A stretch of DNA of 64,000 nucleotides from assembly GCF_023242365.1 (NCBI RefSeq), contig NZ_JALLIX010000024.1, forward strand, positions 1 to 64,000. The letters are read 5' to 3'. The notes below the pieces were generated by a model that ran no database searches, was not told where the DNA came from, and worked only from the letters and a program-made list of their open reading frames with translations. The position numbers and the translations under genes are program-made. Positions 43,914 through 52,597 of this stretch are shown piece after piece. The number at the start of each line of letters is the position of its first letter. The stretch's first letter is position 1. This DNA is from Pseudomonas sp. MWU13-2100 (lineage in GTDB: Bacteria; Pseudomonadota; Gammaproteobacteria; Pseudomonadales; Pseudomonadaceae).

Positions 43914-45190
43914 GCCGACTCACCCACGGGTCGTGCCGGGGTGCCCAACGCCGGCAGATAGTCCGGATTGCCGGCCAGCCCCCGGAGTACCGGCAGGAAC
44001 AGCCACTCCATCAGGTTCAGGCGCTCCAGGCGCAACGAACCGCTGAGGGTCATGCCGTCCTTGAGCCAGTCCTGGCGGATCTTGGTGCGCGGGTCGGAAA
44101 AGTCGAGCTTCACCTCGGCCCGATAGGTCGGCCCCGGTTCCTCGCCATCGGTTCTGGCACCGGGTGGGGCTTCCAGGTAGGTGCTGGCAGTGCTGCGCAC
44201 GATCTGTCCTTTGATCACGCCATAACGTTCATAGGGAAACGCATCGACCCGCACGATGACTTCGGTACCGGCGCCGGCGAAACCGATGGCCGCGGGACTG
44301 ACATCGAGGACCACCACCGGTGCCTCCTGCAGCGCCCGGCTGATGCGCAGCAACATCATCGGCTGGCCACCCTGGGCCCGGGCGCCTGGGAATACCGAGA
44401 CGGCATCGACCACCCCCTCGACGGGCGACAGCAGGACATATTCCTGGCTCTTGTTGAGGTTTTCGAGGCGTTCGCGCAAGTCATGCCGTTGCCGGGCAAG
44501 GTCACTGAGACGGCTGGTAAGAGTGTGATCGGCTTCGCTGCCGCGCTGCTCCAGCTCGAGGATCCGCTGCTGCGCGCTGGCCTGGGCGAGGTCGTTGTTG
44601 GCCAGGTCCTGGAGGACCGTCTCGTGCTTGACGATCGCCTCGTTCAGCGCCGCCACGGACACCGCGCCTTCGGCCGCCAGGCGCTCGTGACGCTGGCGGT
44701 TTTCCTGGGCAATCGCGGCCCGGCGCTGGATCGAACGCTTGATGGTGGCGGTGAGTTGCAGATCCTTGTGCAACTGCTCGATCTGCAATTGCAGGAGTTT
44801 TTTCTGGGTTTCGTGAGCCGAACGGGCCTGGGTTTCATCGCTGGCGGCGTCCTCCAGCAGGCTGCCGAGGCGCTCGGCGCTTTGGGCGGAAAGGGGTTTG
44901 TCACTGCCTTCGTTGAAGCTTTCCGGCTCCAGGGTACGGATCCGTACCAGAGGCTGGTCCTTGCTCACCGAAGCACCGGCCTCGACCAGCACTTCGCGGA
45001 TATGAGCGGGGCGCTCACTGGTGATGCGGACCACATCGCGGGTAAGGACCCGGCCCTGGACATCTTCTTTCTTCGCGTAATTGCCGATAAACAGCAAGAC
45101 CAGGCCACCGGCGAAAAACAGGCAGACGAACCAGGCGAAGACCACGGGGGCCGGCGCCGCTCGCGGCGCGACCTTGCCCAACTCAAGCAT
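43910..45190 (-). CDS. HlyD-family membrane fusion protein
   Basis: 426 aa. One N-terminal membrane segment (about 14-37: PVVFAWFVCLFFAGGLVLLFIGNY), a lipoyl-like segment (RPAHIREVLVEAGASVSKDQPLVRI), a long coiled coil (~120-250) and a C-terminal beta-barrel region with VLLSPVEGVVDAVSVFPGARAQGG. Start MLELGKVAPRAAPAP chosen; 55 more in-frame codons upstream run through a REP element. Periplasmic adaptor linking the C39 ABC exporter to the outer-membrane channel. Confidence 0.9.
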   Translation of the reverse strand: MLELGKVAPRAAPAPVVFAWFVCLFFAGGLVLLFIGNYAKKEDVQGRVLTRDVVRITSERPAHIREVLVEAGASVSKDQPLVRIRTLEPESFNEGSDKPLSAQSAERLGSLLEDAASDETQARSAHETQKKLLQLQIEQLHKDLQLTATIKRSIQRRAAIAQENRQRHERLAAEGAVSVAALNEAIVKHETVLQDLANNDLAQASAQQRILELEQRGSEADHTLTSRLSDLARQRHDLRERLENLNKSQEYVLLSPVEGVVDAVSVFPGARAQGGQPMMLLRISRALQEAPVVVLDVSPAAIGFAGAGTEVIVRVDAFPYERYGVIKGQIVRSTASTYLEAPPGARTDGEEPGPTYRAEVKLDFSDPRTKIRQDWLKDGMTLSGSLRLERLNLMEWLFLPVLRGLAGNPDYLPALGTPARPVGESA

Positions 45191-45270
45191 AGGTGAACTC
45201 GTGCATGACAACCGACGCGACAGGGCACGCGCCGATGAAGGAATACAGACTGGGGACACGATGCACCCTG

Positions 45271-45351
45271 CAGGAACCGGCTTGCGGGCGATACGGCCGT
45301 AAGGTCTCGCGTTGCCCATCCGGACGCCATCGCCAGCAAGCCGGCTCCTAC
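45271..45351. repeat. inverted REP pair (CCGGCTTGC type)
   Basis: CAGGAACCGGCTTGCGGGCG and CGCCAGCAAGCCGGCTCCTA lie between the peptide gene and the HlyD gene. A stem here in the mRNA would let the peptide message accumulate above the export genes. Confidence 0.65.
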
Positions 45352-45391
45352 ACAATGGGCGATAGCTATCGCCCTGGCATCAAGTGCCCGA

Positions 45392-45544
45392 TCAGCTGGC
45401 TTTTTTCAGGCCTTCGGAGATCCAGTCGACGGCTTTGTCGAGGATCGGACCGAAATCGGTGAAGAACCCGGAACCACGAACGTCCTGGGCCTCTTCGAGG
45501 GTCATTTCCTGAAGGGTGTTTTCTTGTTGGGTTGCTTCCAGCAT
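45392..45544 (-). CDS. double-glycine-type leader peptide, predicted secreted peptide precursor
   Basis: 50 aa. Leader of 25 residues with the pattern MTLEEAQDVRGS: Met at -12, Thr -11, Glu -8, Ala -7, Val -4, Gly -2, Ser -1, matching the LSxxELxxIxGG/GA/GS consensus cut by C39 peptidases. The 25-residue core begins GFFTDFGPILDKAV and ends EGLKKAS. Hydrophobic positions 2, 3, 6, 9, 10, 13, 14, 17, 21, 24 form one face of a helix; there is one Trp, no Cys, and net charge near -1. GAGG lies 9 nt upstream. It is the first gene before the HlyD/C39/acyltransferase/OMP operon on the same strand. Bacteriocin, cytolysin or signal peptide; not a recognised family. Confidence 0.8.
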   Translation of the reverse strand: MLEATQQENTLQEMTLEEAQDVRGSGFFTDFGPILDKAVDWISEGLKKAS

Positions 45545-45689
45545 AGGTATGGACCTCGGCATTATTATTGGATGAAGACAACATCGAGTCGGCCGGCGAG
45601 AGCGCCGTCGAATCGAACTTTCAGACAGTTCCGGAACGACGCGCCGTGCTTGAACTGCGAGTGCTATCTTCAGCCAAGGTCGTATTTAT

Positions 45690-46295
45690 TTATATCCGAA
45701 TAGTCTCTGGAGAACAGCGCAAAGCCGCATGGGCATGTAGGAACTTCGCCGCCTTGGCGCGCAACAGTTGCAGGTCGATCACCGGTACCTCTCCAAGCTT
45801 GGCCTGCTCGTCCCAATGGCGCATCCGCAGGCTCACGGCACACAACGGGTCCTGCTCGAATTTGTGGGCCTCGTCCTCCGTCATGACACCGCCCTGGTAC
45901 TCCAGGGTACGACGACTCGCTTCGCTCAACCGCTCGTAGTACCCAGGCTCACGCAATGTCAGAAAACGCTTGGCCTGAACGTGATACTCCACCAGCCGCG
46001 CCAGCCGCTCGCTGAAGCCGCACCGGCGCAAGTAGTCGGCGCCGAGGTGCTCGTGACTGACCACGCCATAACCGCCCATGTCCCCTCCCGGCCGTTCATC
46101 AGACGGGCAGATATGCCCGATATCGTGGAAGAACGCCGCCAGTACCACTTCATCGTCGAAGCCCTCGGCCAGCGCCAACTGCGCGGCCTGGGACATATGC
46201 TCCAGCTGGGACACCGGCTCACCGATATAGTCGGCGCTGCCGAACTGCTGGTACAGACCGAAGACTTCGTCCAGCACCTGCTCGACGGACTTCAT
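45690..46295 (-). CDS. PhnZ-like HD-domain phosphonate oxygenase
   Basis: 201 aa. Related to PhnZ, the mixed-valence diiron oxygenase that cleaves C-P bonds of 1-hydroxy-phosphonates. HD metal motifs: LEH (H33), AAFFHDIGHICP, SHEHLGADYL and EYHVQAKRFL. The lid sequence SADYIGEPVSQLEH contains the Tyr and Glu that bind substrate in PhnZ, and LSEASRRTLEYQGGVM is also shared. Start overlaps the stop of the FAD oxidoreductase gene by 4 bp. The usual partner PhnY (2-oxoglutarate dioxygenase) is absent here. Confidence 0.85.
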   Translation of the reverse strand: MKSVEQVLDEVFGLYQQFGSADYIGEPVSQLEHMSQAAQLALAEGFDDEVVLAAFFHDIGHICPSDERPGGDMGGYGVVSHEHLGADYLRRCGFSERLARLVEYHVQAKRFLTLREPGYYERLSEASRRTLEYQGGVMTEDEAHKFEQDPLCAVSLRMRHWDEQAKLGEVPVIDLQLLRAKAAKFLHAHAALRCSPETIRI

Positions 46296-47428
46296 GCCGA
46301 CTCCCCCAGCAAGCGCGCAATATTGCCTTCGCCCAGGGCCGGGCCGACGCTCATGCCAACACCCGTGTGCATCAACGCGGCACTCAACCCCGGTGCGGCC
46401 TGGAGGAACGAAAAAGGTCCCGGCCCCTTGGCGCCATAGACGCCCTGCCAACGCTCGAGCACCTGCACCTTGCAGCCCAGGGTCTGCTCGGCCAGTTCCA
46501 GCAGCCAGGTATCGACCTGTTCGGCATTGAACGGCGAGGCATCGCTGCCGTAGTGGTGGGAGTCGCCGATGATCAGGTCGCCATAAGGGGTCGGGCTGAT
46601 CAACAGGTGAATGCCGTGTTCGTGCAGGTATGGACTGTCGCGCAGGATCTCGGCCTGGACGGCCGCCGCTTCCGGCAGATCGGCAAAGGCGCCGTAGTGC
46701 ACGCAGCTCAGGCCGGTGAGCAAGGCGTGTTGCAGGTTCAGCTCGACCCGGGGCCGGGCGCGGAGCATTTGCAGGCGGCAGATGCCCGGTTGCAACCGGC
46801 TGATGGGCTCGGCCAGCAGGGTCTGATAATCGTGGCCGGAACAGACGATGATCTGTTCCCCATGGAAGGTGCCGGCGGTGCTGTGCAACTGGCCCGGCTC
46901 GACCTCGCGGACCAGGGTCGAGAAGTGGAAGGTCACGCTCAGCTCGCGGCGCAGGTACTCGATCAGCGTCGGAATCGCCTCGCGCGAGTAGAGCTGCTGG
47001 TCGTCCAGACCATGCAGCGCGGCGCGGTGATGGCTGAATTGGCCACGGTAGAGGTCGTTCAGTGCGGCGCCACGCAGTAACTCGACGCGATAGCCCTGCT
47101 CCTCGGCGCGTCCGGCACAAAATGCGTCGAGCAGATGTTCTTCGGCTTCAGTGCGGGCGAACAGGTACGAGCCGTTGCGTTTGAGCGCAAAGCCGGCCTG
47201 TTGTGCCCATTGGGCCCAGATCTCCCGGCTGGCGCGGGCCAGCTCGGACATGATGCCCGGCGGCTGGCCAGTGACCAGGGCCTGGCCGAAGTTGCGCACC
47301 GAAGCGCCCAGGGGCGTGGCGCTGCGCTCGAAGACCGTGACCTTGAGACCGCGCCGGGCGGCGGCATAGGCGTGGCACAGGCCGAGGATGCCGGCGCCGA
47401 CGATGAGGATGTCGCTGTGATTTTTCAT
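46292..47428 (-). CDS. FAD-dependent oxidoreductase of phosphonate clusters
   Basis: 378 aa, DAO (glycine/D-amino-acid oxidase) fold. FAD site SDILIVGAGILGLCHAYAAARRGLKVTVFE at the N-terminus; C-terminal GPGPFSFLQAAPGLSAALMHTGVGMSVGPALGEG is the second FAD contact. It belongs to the subfamily repeatedly found beside phosphonate transporters (the TIGR03364-type HpnW group, from memory). Likely oxidises an aminophosphonate or its N-methyl form. Start MKNHSDILIVGAG; upstream in-frame codons run into the REP palindrome. Confidence 0.85.
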   Translation of the reverse strand: MKNHSDILIVGAGILGLCHAYAAARRGLKVTVFERSATPLGASVRNFGQALVTGQPPGIMSELARASREIWAQWAQQAGFALKRNGSYLFARTEAEEHLLDAFCAGRAEEQGYRVELLRGAALNDLYRGQFSHHRAALHGLDDQQLYSREAIPTLIEYLRRELSVTFHFSTLVREVEPGQLHSTAGTFHGEQIIVCSGHDYQTLLAEPISRLQPGICRLQMLRARPRVELNLQHALLTGLSCVHYGAFADLPEAAAVQAEILRDSPYLHEHGIHLLISPTPYGDLIIGDSHHYGSDASPFNAEQVDTWLLELAEQTLGCKVQVLERWQGVYGAKGPGPFSFLQAAPGLSAALMHTGVGMSVGPALGEGNIARLLGESA

Positions 47429-47463
47429 TGAGGGGGGTCCTGAGGGGAATGGCCGCTGCGCGG

Positions 47464-47552
47464 TTCGCGGGCAAGCACCGCTCCCACAGGTTCGTGTCGT
47501 ACGCACATGATGTGTTCGACACGAACCTGTGGGAGCGGTGCTTGCCCGCGAA
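47464..47552. repeat. perfect 36-bp inverted REP pair
   Basis: Arms 47464-47499 and 47517-47552 are exact reverse complements over 36 bp, with a 17-nt loop. Each arm contains TTCGCGGGCAAGCACCGCTC and ends in ACAGGTTCGTGTCG. It lies between the binding-protein gene and the FAD oxidoreductase gene on the same transcript. Confidence 0.9.
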
Positions 47553-47577
47553 GAGGCCCGCGAGTCAGACAAAGAGG

Positions 47578-48600
47578 TTACTGAGGCAATTTCTCCGACT
47601 TGCCGTCATAACGCTTGCGCCATTCGGTCAGGATTTCGTCGCGGTTCTTCGACGCCCAGGCAAAGTCGTTCTTGATCAGGCGCTGCTCGTAGTCCGCCGG
47701 CAGTTCGGTCTGCGGCTTGGCAATGCCCGGCTGCGCCAGTACGGCGAAGTTTTCCTTGTACAACTCCATCGCCGCGGGGCTGGCCGAGAAATCCGCGAGT
47801 TTTTTCGCCGCCTCTTCATGCGGAGTGCCCTTGATCACCGCCGTAGCCTCGATCTCCCAACCCAGGCCTTCCTTCGGCAGGATGATGTCCAGTGGCGCGC
47901 CCTGGCGCTTCAACTGCACAGCCGGGTATTCAAACGAAATGCCGATCGGGAACTCGCCCGCCGCCGCCAGCTTGCACGGCTTGGAGCCGGAGTGAACGTA
48001 CTGGCCGATGTTCTGGTGCAGGTCATCCATGTACTTCCAGCCTTGCTGCTGGCCGAAGGTCTGCAACCAGGCGCTGACATCGAGGAAGCCGGTACCCGAC
48101 GACGCCGGGTTCGGCATCACGATCTTGCCCTTGTACTCGGGCTTGGTCAGGTCCTGCCAGCTCACCGGTTTGCTCAGATGCTGCTTCTCGGCTTCAACGG
48201 TGTTGAAGCAGATGGTCGCCGCCCACACGTCCATGCCGACCCATGAAGGCGGGTTCGCCGTATCGCGATAGTTGTTGCCGATCTTGCCCAGGTCCTTGGG
48301 GGCGTAGCTTTGCAGCATGCCCTGCTGATCGAGGATCGCCAGGCTGGAAGCCGCCAGGCCCCAGACCGCATCGGCCTGCGGACGGGCCTTTTCGGCCAGC
48401 AGCTTGGCGGTGATGATGCCGGTGGAGTCGCGCACCCATTTAATCTCCACGTCCGGGTAGGTCGCCTCAAAAGCTTTTTTGTAGGCGCTCAACTGCTCGG
48501 ACTCGAGGGCCGTGTACACGGTCAACTCGGTTTTCGCGGCAAAGGCATTCAGGCTGAAAGCAGTGAGGACAGCAGCGGCAAGAGCCAGGGGCTTGAACAT
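47578..48600 (-). CDS. phosphonate (2-aminoethylphosphonate-type) ABC transporter substrate-binding protein
   Basis: 340 aa with signal peptide MFKPLALAAAVLTAFSLNAFA. Type II periplasmic binding fold like iron(III) and spermidine binding proteins (KTELTVYTALESEQLSAYKKAFEATYPDVEIKWVRDSTG), the class used by PhnS of 2-aminoethylphosphonate importers. The assignment rests on the PhnZ-like and FAD oxidase neighbours. Start at 48600; the upstream in-frame extension overlaps the permease stop. Confidence 0.83.
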   Translation of the reverse strand: MFKPLALAAAVLTAFSLNAFAAKTELTVYTALESEQLSAYKKAFEATYPDVEIKWVRDSTGIITAKLLAEKARPQADAVWGLAASSLAILDQQGMLQSYAPKDLGKIGNNYRDTANPPSWVGMDVWAATICFNTVEAEKQHLSKPVSWQDLTKPEYKGKIVMPNPASSGTGFLDVSAWLQTFGQQQGWKYMDDLHQNIGQYVHSGSKPCKLAAAGEFPIGISFEYPAVQLKRQGAPLDIILPKEGLGWEIEATAVIKGTPHEEAAKKLADFSASPAAMELYKENFAVLAQPGIAKPQTELPADYEQRLIKNDFAWASKNRDEILTEWRKRYDGKSEKLPQ

Positions 48601-48653
48601 GGTGCGGTTCCTTGGTGAGTGCGGTTGGGGTTGGGCAAAACATTGGCGCGGGA

Positions 48654-50378
48654 TCAATGGCCGGGCTCGGTCTGCCGCCAGCCCTGAGAGCGGCGCAGCA
48701 CGCCGCGCGAAGCCCAGGCCAGCAGCAGCGACACGGCCACCGAGGTAAACAGGATCAGGCTCGACATGGCGGCGGCGCCGCCGACGTTGCCGGCGTCGTC
48801 CATGTTCAGCACCGCCACCGCCGCGAGGATGGTGTCCGGGCTGTAGAGAAAGATCGCCGCCGACACCGTGGTCATCGCCGAGACGAACAGGTAGCGCACG
48901 ATGTCCAGCAGCGCCGGCAGGCAGATTGGTAGCGTGACCCGCAGGTAATGCCGGTAGAGCGGCGCCTTGAGCGACAGGGCGGCGGCTTCGAACTCGCTGT
49001 CGAGCTGGCGCAACGCCGTGGTGGCGGTCATCTGCGCGGTGGTCAGGTAATGGGCAATGGTGCAGACCACCAGCAGGGTCATGGTCCCGTAGAACACATT
49101 CAGCGGGTTGCCATTGAGGTTGAAAAAGAACACGTAGCCCAGGCCCAGGACCAGGCCCGGAACCGCCATCGGGACAAAGCCGAGAATGCGCAAGGCCAGG
49201 TTAAGGCCACTCTGGCTGCGGGTTTTCTCCATCAGGTAGGCGCCGGTGAAAATCAGCCCGCTGCCGATCAGCGCTGTGCTCAAGGCCAGGGTCAGGCTGT
49301 TGCGGTAGGCCAACCAACCGCTACCGGTGGTCGCATTGAAGGCGTAGTGACTGAACGACAGCGACAGGTTGTACGGCCAGAACTTTACCAGCGACGAGTA
49401 CACCGCCATGCCGAATACCAGCAGCAGCACCGCGCAGATCAACAGTACGATCACCAGGTAACAGGCGTCGCGGCGGCGGGACGCTGCCGGCTTGAACACC
49501 TGGGCCCGGCCGCTCATGGCCTCGCCATGGCGACGGCGCAGCCAGGCATCGACGGTAAAACTGAACAGCGCCGGCAGCAACAGGATCATGCCGATCAAGG
49601 CACCGCGGCCGAACTGCTGCTGGCCGACCACCGCCTTGTAGGCCTCCAGCGCCAGCACTTGATAGTCGCCGCCCACCACCACCGGTACACCGAAGTCGGT
49701 GATGGTCAGGGTGAACACCAGGCAGAAGGCGGCGAACACCGCCTGGCGGCTGGCCGGCCAGGTGATGCTGTGAAAGGCTTTCCAGGGGCTGGCGCCCATG
49801 CTCGACGCGGCATCGAACAAACGCGCATCGGCCAGGGACAAAGCCGAGATCAGAATCATCAAGGCATGGGGAAAGGTGTAGATGGCTTCGCCGAGGACCA
49901 TGCCCCAGAAACCGTAGATATTCTCCGACAGCAGGCCACGCAACAGACCCTGGTTGCCAAACAGGTAGACCAGCGCGATACCCGGCAGCATCGACGGTGC
50001 CATCAGCGGCAACAGCGACAGGGCGCGCCACAACGGCTTGCCGGGAATCAGGGTCCGTTGCAGGGCGTAGGCAAACAGATAAGCCAACGGTACGACGATG
50101 GCCGCCACACTGAGGGAAACTTTCAGGCTATTGCCCAGCAGCCAGTGGAAGTTGTCGCTGTTCACCAGTTCCTTCGCCGCGACCCAGCCACCGCCTTGCC
50201 CGGCTTCGTTGCTGAAGCCGCGCCAGAAGATCGCCAGCAACGGCAGCAGCACCGCCACGCCCAGCAGGCAGAGCCAGAGCAGTTTGCCGCCGACCACGAA
50301 CAGACGATCGCCGAGACCGACCCGGGCGGTCTTCATGCTCGACTGCCGGGACAGGGGCAGGCTGATTTCCACGGCCAT
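48654..50378 (-). CDS. phosphonate ABC transporter permease, fused two-domain
   Basis: 574 aa with about 12 membrane segments: two copies of the binding-protein-dependent permease domain in one chain. EAA loops: AASSMGASPWKAFHSITWP in the first half and AALSLKAPLYRHYLRVTLP in the second. In Salmonella the equivalent PhnU and PhnV are separate; the fused form is usual in pseudomonads. The ATG at 50378 follows the ATPase stop by one base (TGAGATG), while a TTG at 50387 overlaps it. Confidence 0.87.
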   Translation of the reverse strand: MAVEISLPLSRQSSMKTARVGLGDRLFVVGGKLLWLCLLGVAVLLPLLAIFWRGFSNEAGQGGGWVAAKELVNSDNFHWLLGNSLKVSLSVAAIVVPLAYLFAYALQRTLIPGKPLWRALSLLPLMAPSMLPGIALVYLFGNQGLLRGLLSENIYGFWGMVLGEAIYTFPHALMILISALSLADARLFDAASSMGASPWKAFHSITWPASRQAVFAAFCLVFTLTITDFGVPVVVGGDYQVLALEAYKAVVGQQQFGRGALIGMILLLPALFSFTVDAWLRRRHGEAMSGRAQVFKPAASRRRDACYLVIVLLICAVLLLVFGMAVYSSLVKFWPYNLSLSFSHYAFNATTGSGWLAYRNSLTLALSTALIGSGLIFTGAYLMEKTRSQSGLNLALRILGFVPMAVPGLVLGLGYVFFFNLNGNPLNVFYGTMTLLVVCTIAHYLTTAQMTATTALRQLDSEFEAAALSLKAPLYRHYLRVTLPICLPALLDIVRYLFVSAMTTVSAAIFLYSPDTILAAVAVLNMDDAGNVGGAAAMSSLILFTSVAVSLLLAWASRGVLRRSQGWRQTEPGH

Positions 50379-50379
50379 C

Positions 50380-51456
50380 TCAGGCAAAGACCTGGAGGCT
50401 GCGCGGCGGCAAGGCCACCCAGATATCCGGAGCCCCGAGGCGCGGCATGTCCTGTGGGCCGACTTCGGCCAACAGCGCGTGCCCGGGTAATTGGTTGAGT
50501 TCGAAACTCATGCGGCAGCGATTGCCGAGGAAGGTGATTTCACGCACCCGCGCCGGAAACAGGTTTTCCTCATGCACCGGCGGGTTGACGTTGATCGCTT
50601 CGGGGCGGCAGAACAGCCGACCGGAGGCGGCGCGGGCGCTGCCATCGGCCAGGCGCACATCCATGCCGCCGACCCGCGCATGGCTGTCGCTGCTGCGTTG
50701 GAACGGCAGCCAGTTGCCCTGGCCAACGAACTCGGCAACGAACGGTGTGGCCGGCCTATCGTAGATTTCCTGGGGCGTGGCGTACTGCTCGACCTTACCG
50801 TTGTTCATCACGGCGATACGGTCGGCCATCAGCATGGCCTCGTCCTGGTTGTGGGTGACCATCAGGGTGGTCACGCCGAGATTGCGTTGCAGCTGGCGCA
50901 ACTCGGTGCACAGATGCTCACGGACCCGGGCGTCGAGGGCCGACATCGGTTCGTCGAGCAGCAACAGCGAGGGCGCCGGAGCCAGGGCGCGGGCCAGGGC
51001 GACCCGCTGTTGCTGGCCGCCGGAGAGTTGCCCGGGGTATTTCTTCTCGCTGCCGAGCAGACCGACCAGTTCCAGCATCTGGCCGACACGCTTGCGGGTT
51101 ACCTCACGACCGCTACCGGCCAGGCCATAGGCGATATTTGCCTCGACCGTCAGATTGGGGAACAGCGCGTAGGACTGGAACAGGATGCCGTAGTCACGGG
51201 CTTGCGGTGGCAGTTCGGAGACGTTGCGCTCGCCGAGGAACAACTCGCCATCGTCCTGGCGCTCCAGGCCGGCGATGCAGCGCAGCAAGGTGGTCTTGCC
51301 GCAGCCGGACGGGCCAAGCAGGCAGACCAGTTCGCCGGCGGCCACGTCCAGGGAGACGTTATCCAGCGCGGTGAAGGCACCGAAGCGCTTGCGCACACCG
51401 CGCACCTTCATCGGCGCGCCGGGGTTGGCCAGGGCATTGGCGATCGAGTTGTTCAT
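50380..51456 (-). CDS. phosphonate ABC transporter ATP-binding protein
   Basis: 358 aa. Walker A LLGPSGCGKTTLLRCIAG, Q-loop ILFQSYALFPNLTV, signature LSGGQQQRVALARAL, Walker B LLLLDEPMSALD, H-loop MVTHNQ; a C-terminal TOBE-like domain from ~270. Same class as polyamine/iron/AEP importers. First gene of the importer-catabolic unit; a REP pair and the LysR gene lie upstream. Confidence 0.88.
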   Translation of the reverse strand: MNNSIANALANPGAPMKVRGVRKRFGAFTALDNVSLDVAAGELVCLLGPSGCGKTTLLRCIAGLERQDDGELFLGERNVSELPPQARDYGILFQSYALFPNLTVEANIAYGLAGSGREVTRKRVGQMLELVGLLGSEKKYPGQLSGGQQQRVALARALAPAPSLLLLDEPMSALDARVREHLCTELRQLQRNLGVTTLMVTHNQDEAMLMADRIAVMNNGKVEQYATPQEIYDRPATPFVAEFVGQGNWLPFQRSSDSHARVGGMDVRLADGSARAASGRLFCRPEAINVNPPVHEENLFPARVREITFLGNRCRMSFELNQLPGHALLAEVGPQDMPRLGAPDIWVALPPRSLQVFA

Positions 51457-51589
51457 GGACGGACCTCATCAAGCGGATGAGGGTCATGCTAGGGAGGGAA
51501 TGCGTAGGCTATGTGGCAACGAGGCCAAAGTTTCCGATAGTGGTATTGGTAGATTTGGGTTGAAGGTATGGGTTGTCTGGACTGACGCC

Positions 51590-51680
51590 TTCGCGGGCAA
51601 GCTCCGCTCCCACAATGAATGCGTCGTACAAATATCCTCTACACAGCGCGAAACCTGTGGGAGCGGAGCTTGCCCGCGAA
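51590..51680. repeat. inverted REP pair
   Basis: TTCGCGGGCAAGCTCCGCTC and GAGCGGAGCTTGCCCGCGAA form the ends, in the 260-bp gap between the LysR gene and the transporter ATPase gene. The remaining sequence, about 51457-51589, should hold the transporter promoter; no clear boxes seen. Confidence 0.8.
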
Positions 51681-51716
51681 CGGCTGCGCAGCAGACGGCC
51701 ATTCACCACGGTTCTG

Positions 51717-52580
51717 TCAGACCGGCGCCATTTCCTGCGCCAACCCCAGAAATGCTGCAGGCAGGCGCGCCGCCTTGCGTTCCTTGAGGCAATACAGGTA
51801 TTCGGGAATCTGCGGGGCATTCTCGATAGTCAGCACCCGCAGTTGCGGGTCGTGAGGGACTTCCTGCCGGGCAATGATGCTGATGCCGATATTGCGCAGC
51901 ACCGCCTCACGGATCGACTCACGACTGCCGATCTCCAGCAGCGGGCCATAACTGACCTGCGCGTTACGCAACAGCTCTTCCGTCAGTTGCCGGGTGGTCG
52001 ACCCAGGCTCGCGCATCAGCAGGCAATGCCCGGCCAGCGCACTCAACGGCACATGATCATGTGCCGCCAGGGGATGGTTGCGATGCACCGCCAGCACCAG
52101 TGGATCGCTGCCCAGCACCCGGCGGATCAGGCGCGGGTCCTCCAGCAACTGCGACGAAGCCGCGACATCGACCCGATAATCCTCCAGCGCCTCCAGCACC
52201 TGCTGGGAGTTGCCGATCTCCACCGACACTTCCACCTGCGGCAAGCGCTCGCGAAAGGCCTTCACCAGATCGAGGATGTAATATGGCGCCGTTGCGGCAA
52301 TCCGCAAGGTGCCCTGTACCTGCCCGGCATTACGCAGGAAAAACTCGATATCGGCTTCCTGCTGCAACAACGTCTTGACCATCGGCAGCAGGCGCGCACC
52401 GTCTTCACTGACGCTCAAACGCCGACCACCGCGATAGAACAACTCGACCGAGTACTGGCTTTCCAGATGACGGATCTGGGTGGTCACCGTGGGCTGGCTG
52501 AGCCCGAGCTTTTTCGCCGCCAGGGTGATGCTGCCCAAGCGGGCGACCATGTAAAACGCCTTCAGCTCGGCACTCAGCAC
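51717..52580 (-). CDS. LysR family regulator of phosphonate catabolism
   Basis: 287 aa. N-terminal winged helix-turn-helix (KAFYMVARLGSITLAAKKLGLSQPTVTTQIRHLE), then the effector domain. Predicted GTG start at 52580 with GAGAGGG 5 nt upstream. It lies upstream of, and in the same direction as, the phosphonate importer genes, the position of the LysR activators associated with aminoethylphosphonate catabolism. Effector inferred, not shown. Confidence 0.8.
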   Translation of the reverse strand: MLSAELKAFYMVARLGSITLAAKKLGLSQPTVTTQIRHLESQYSVELFYRGGRRLSVSEDGARLLPMVKTLLQQEADIEFFLRNAGQVQGTLRIAATAPYYILDLVKAFRERLPQVEVSVEIGNSQQVLEALEDYRVDVAASSQLLEDPRLIRRVLGSDPLVLAVHRNHPLAAHDHVPLSALAGHCLLMREPGSTTRQLTEELLRNAQVSYGPLLEIGSRESIREAVLRNIGISIIARQEVPHDPQLRVLTIENAPQIPEYLYCLKERKAARLPAAFLGLAQEMAPV

Positions 52581-52597
52581 ATCACCCTCTCATTCGT

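Noticed and set aside
45568..45939. A plus-strand frame opposite the PhnZ-like gene and upstream of the peptide gene, as a possible immunity protein
   Set aside because: Mostly antisense to the HD-domain coding sequence, with no membrane segment or ribosome-binding site.
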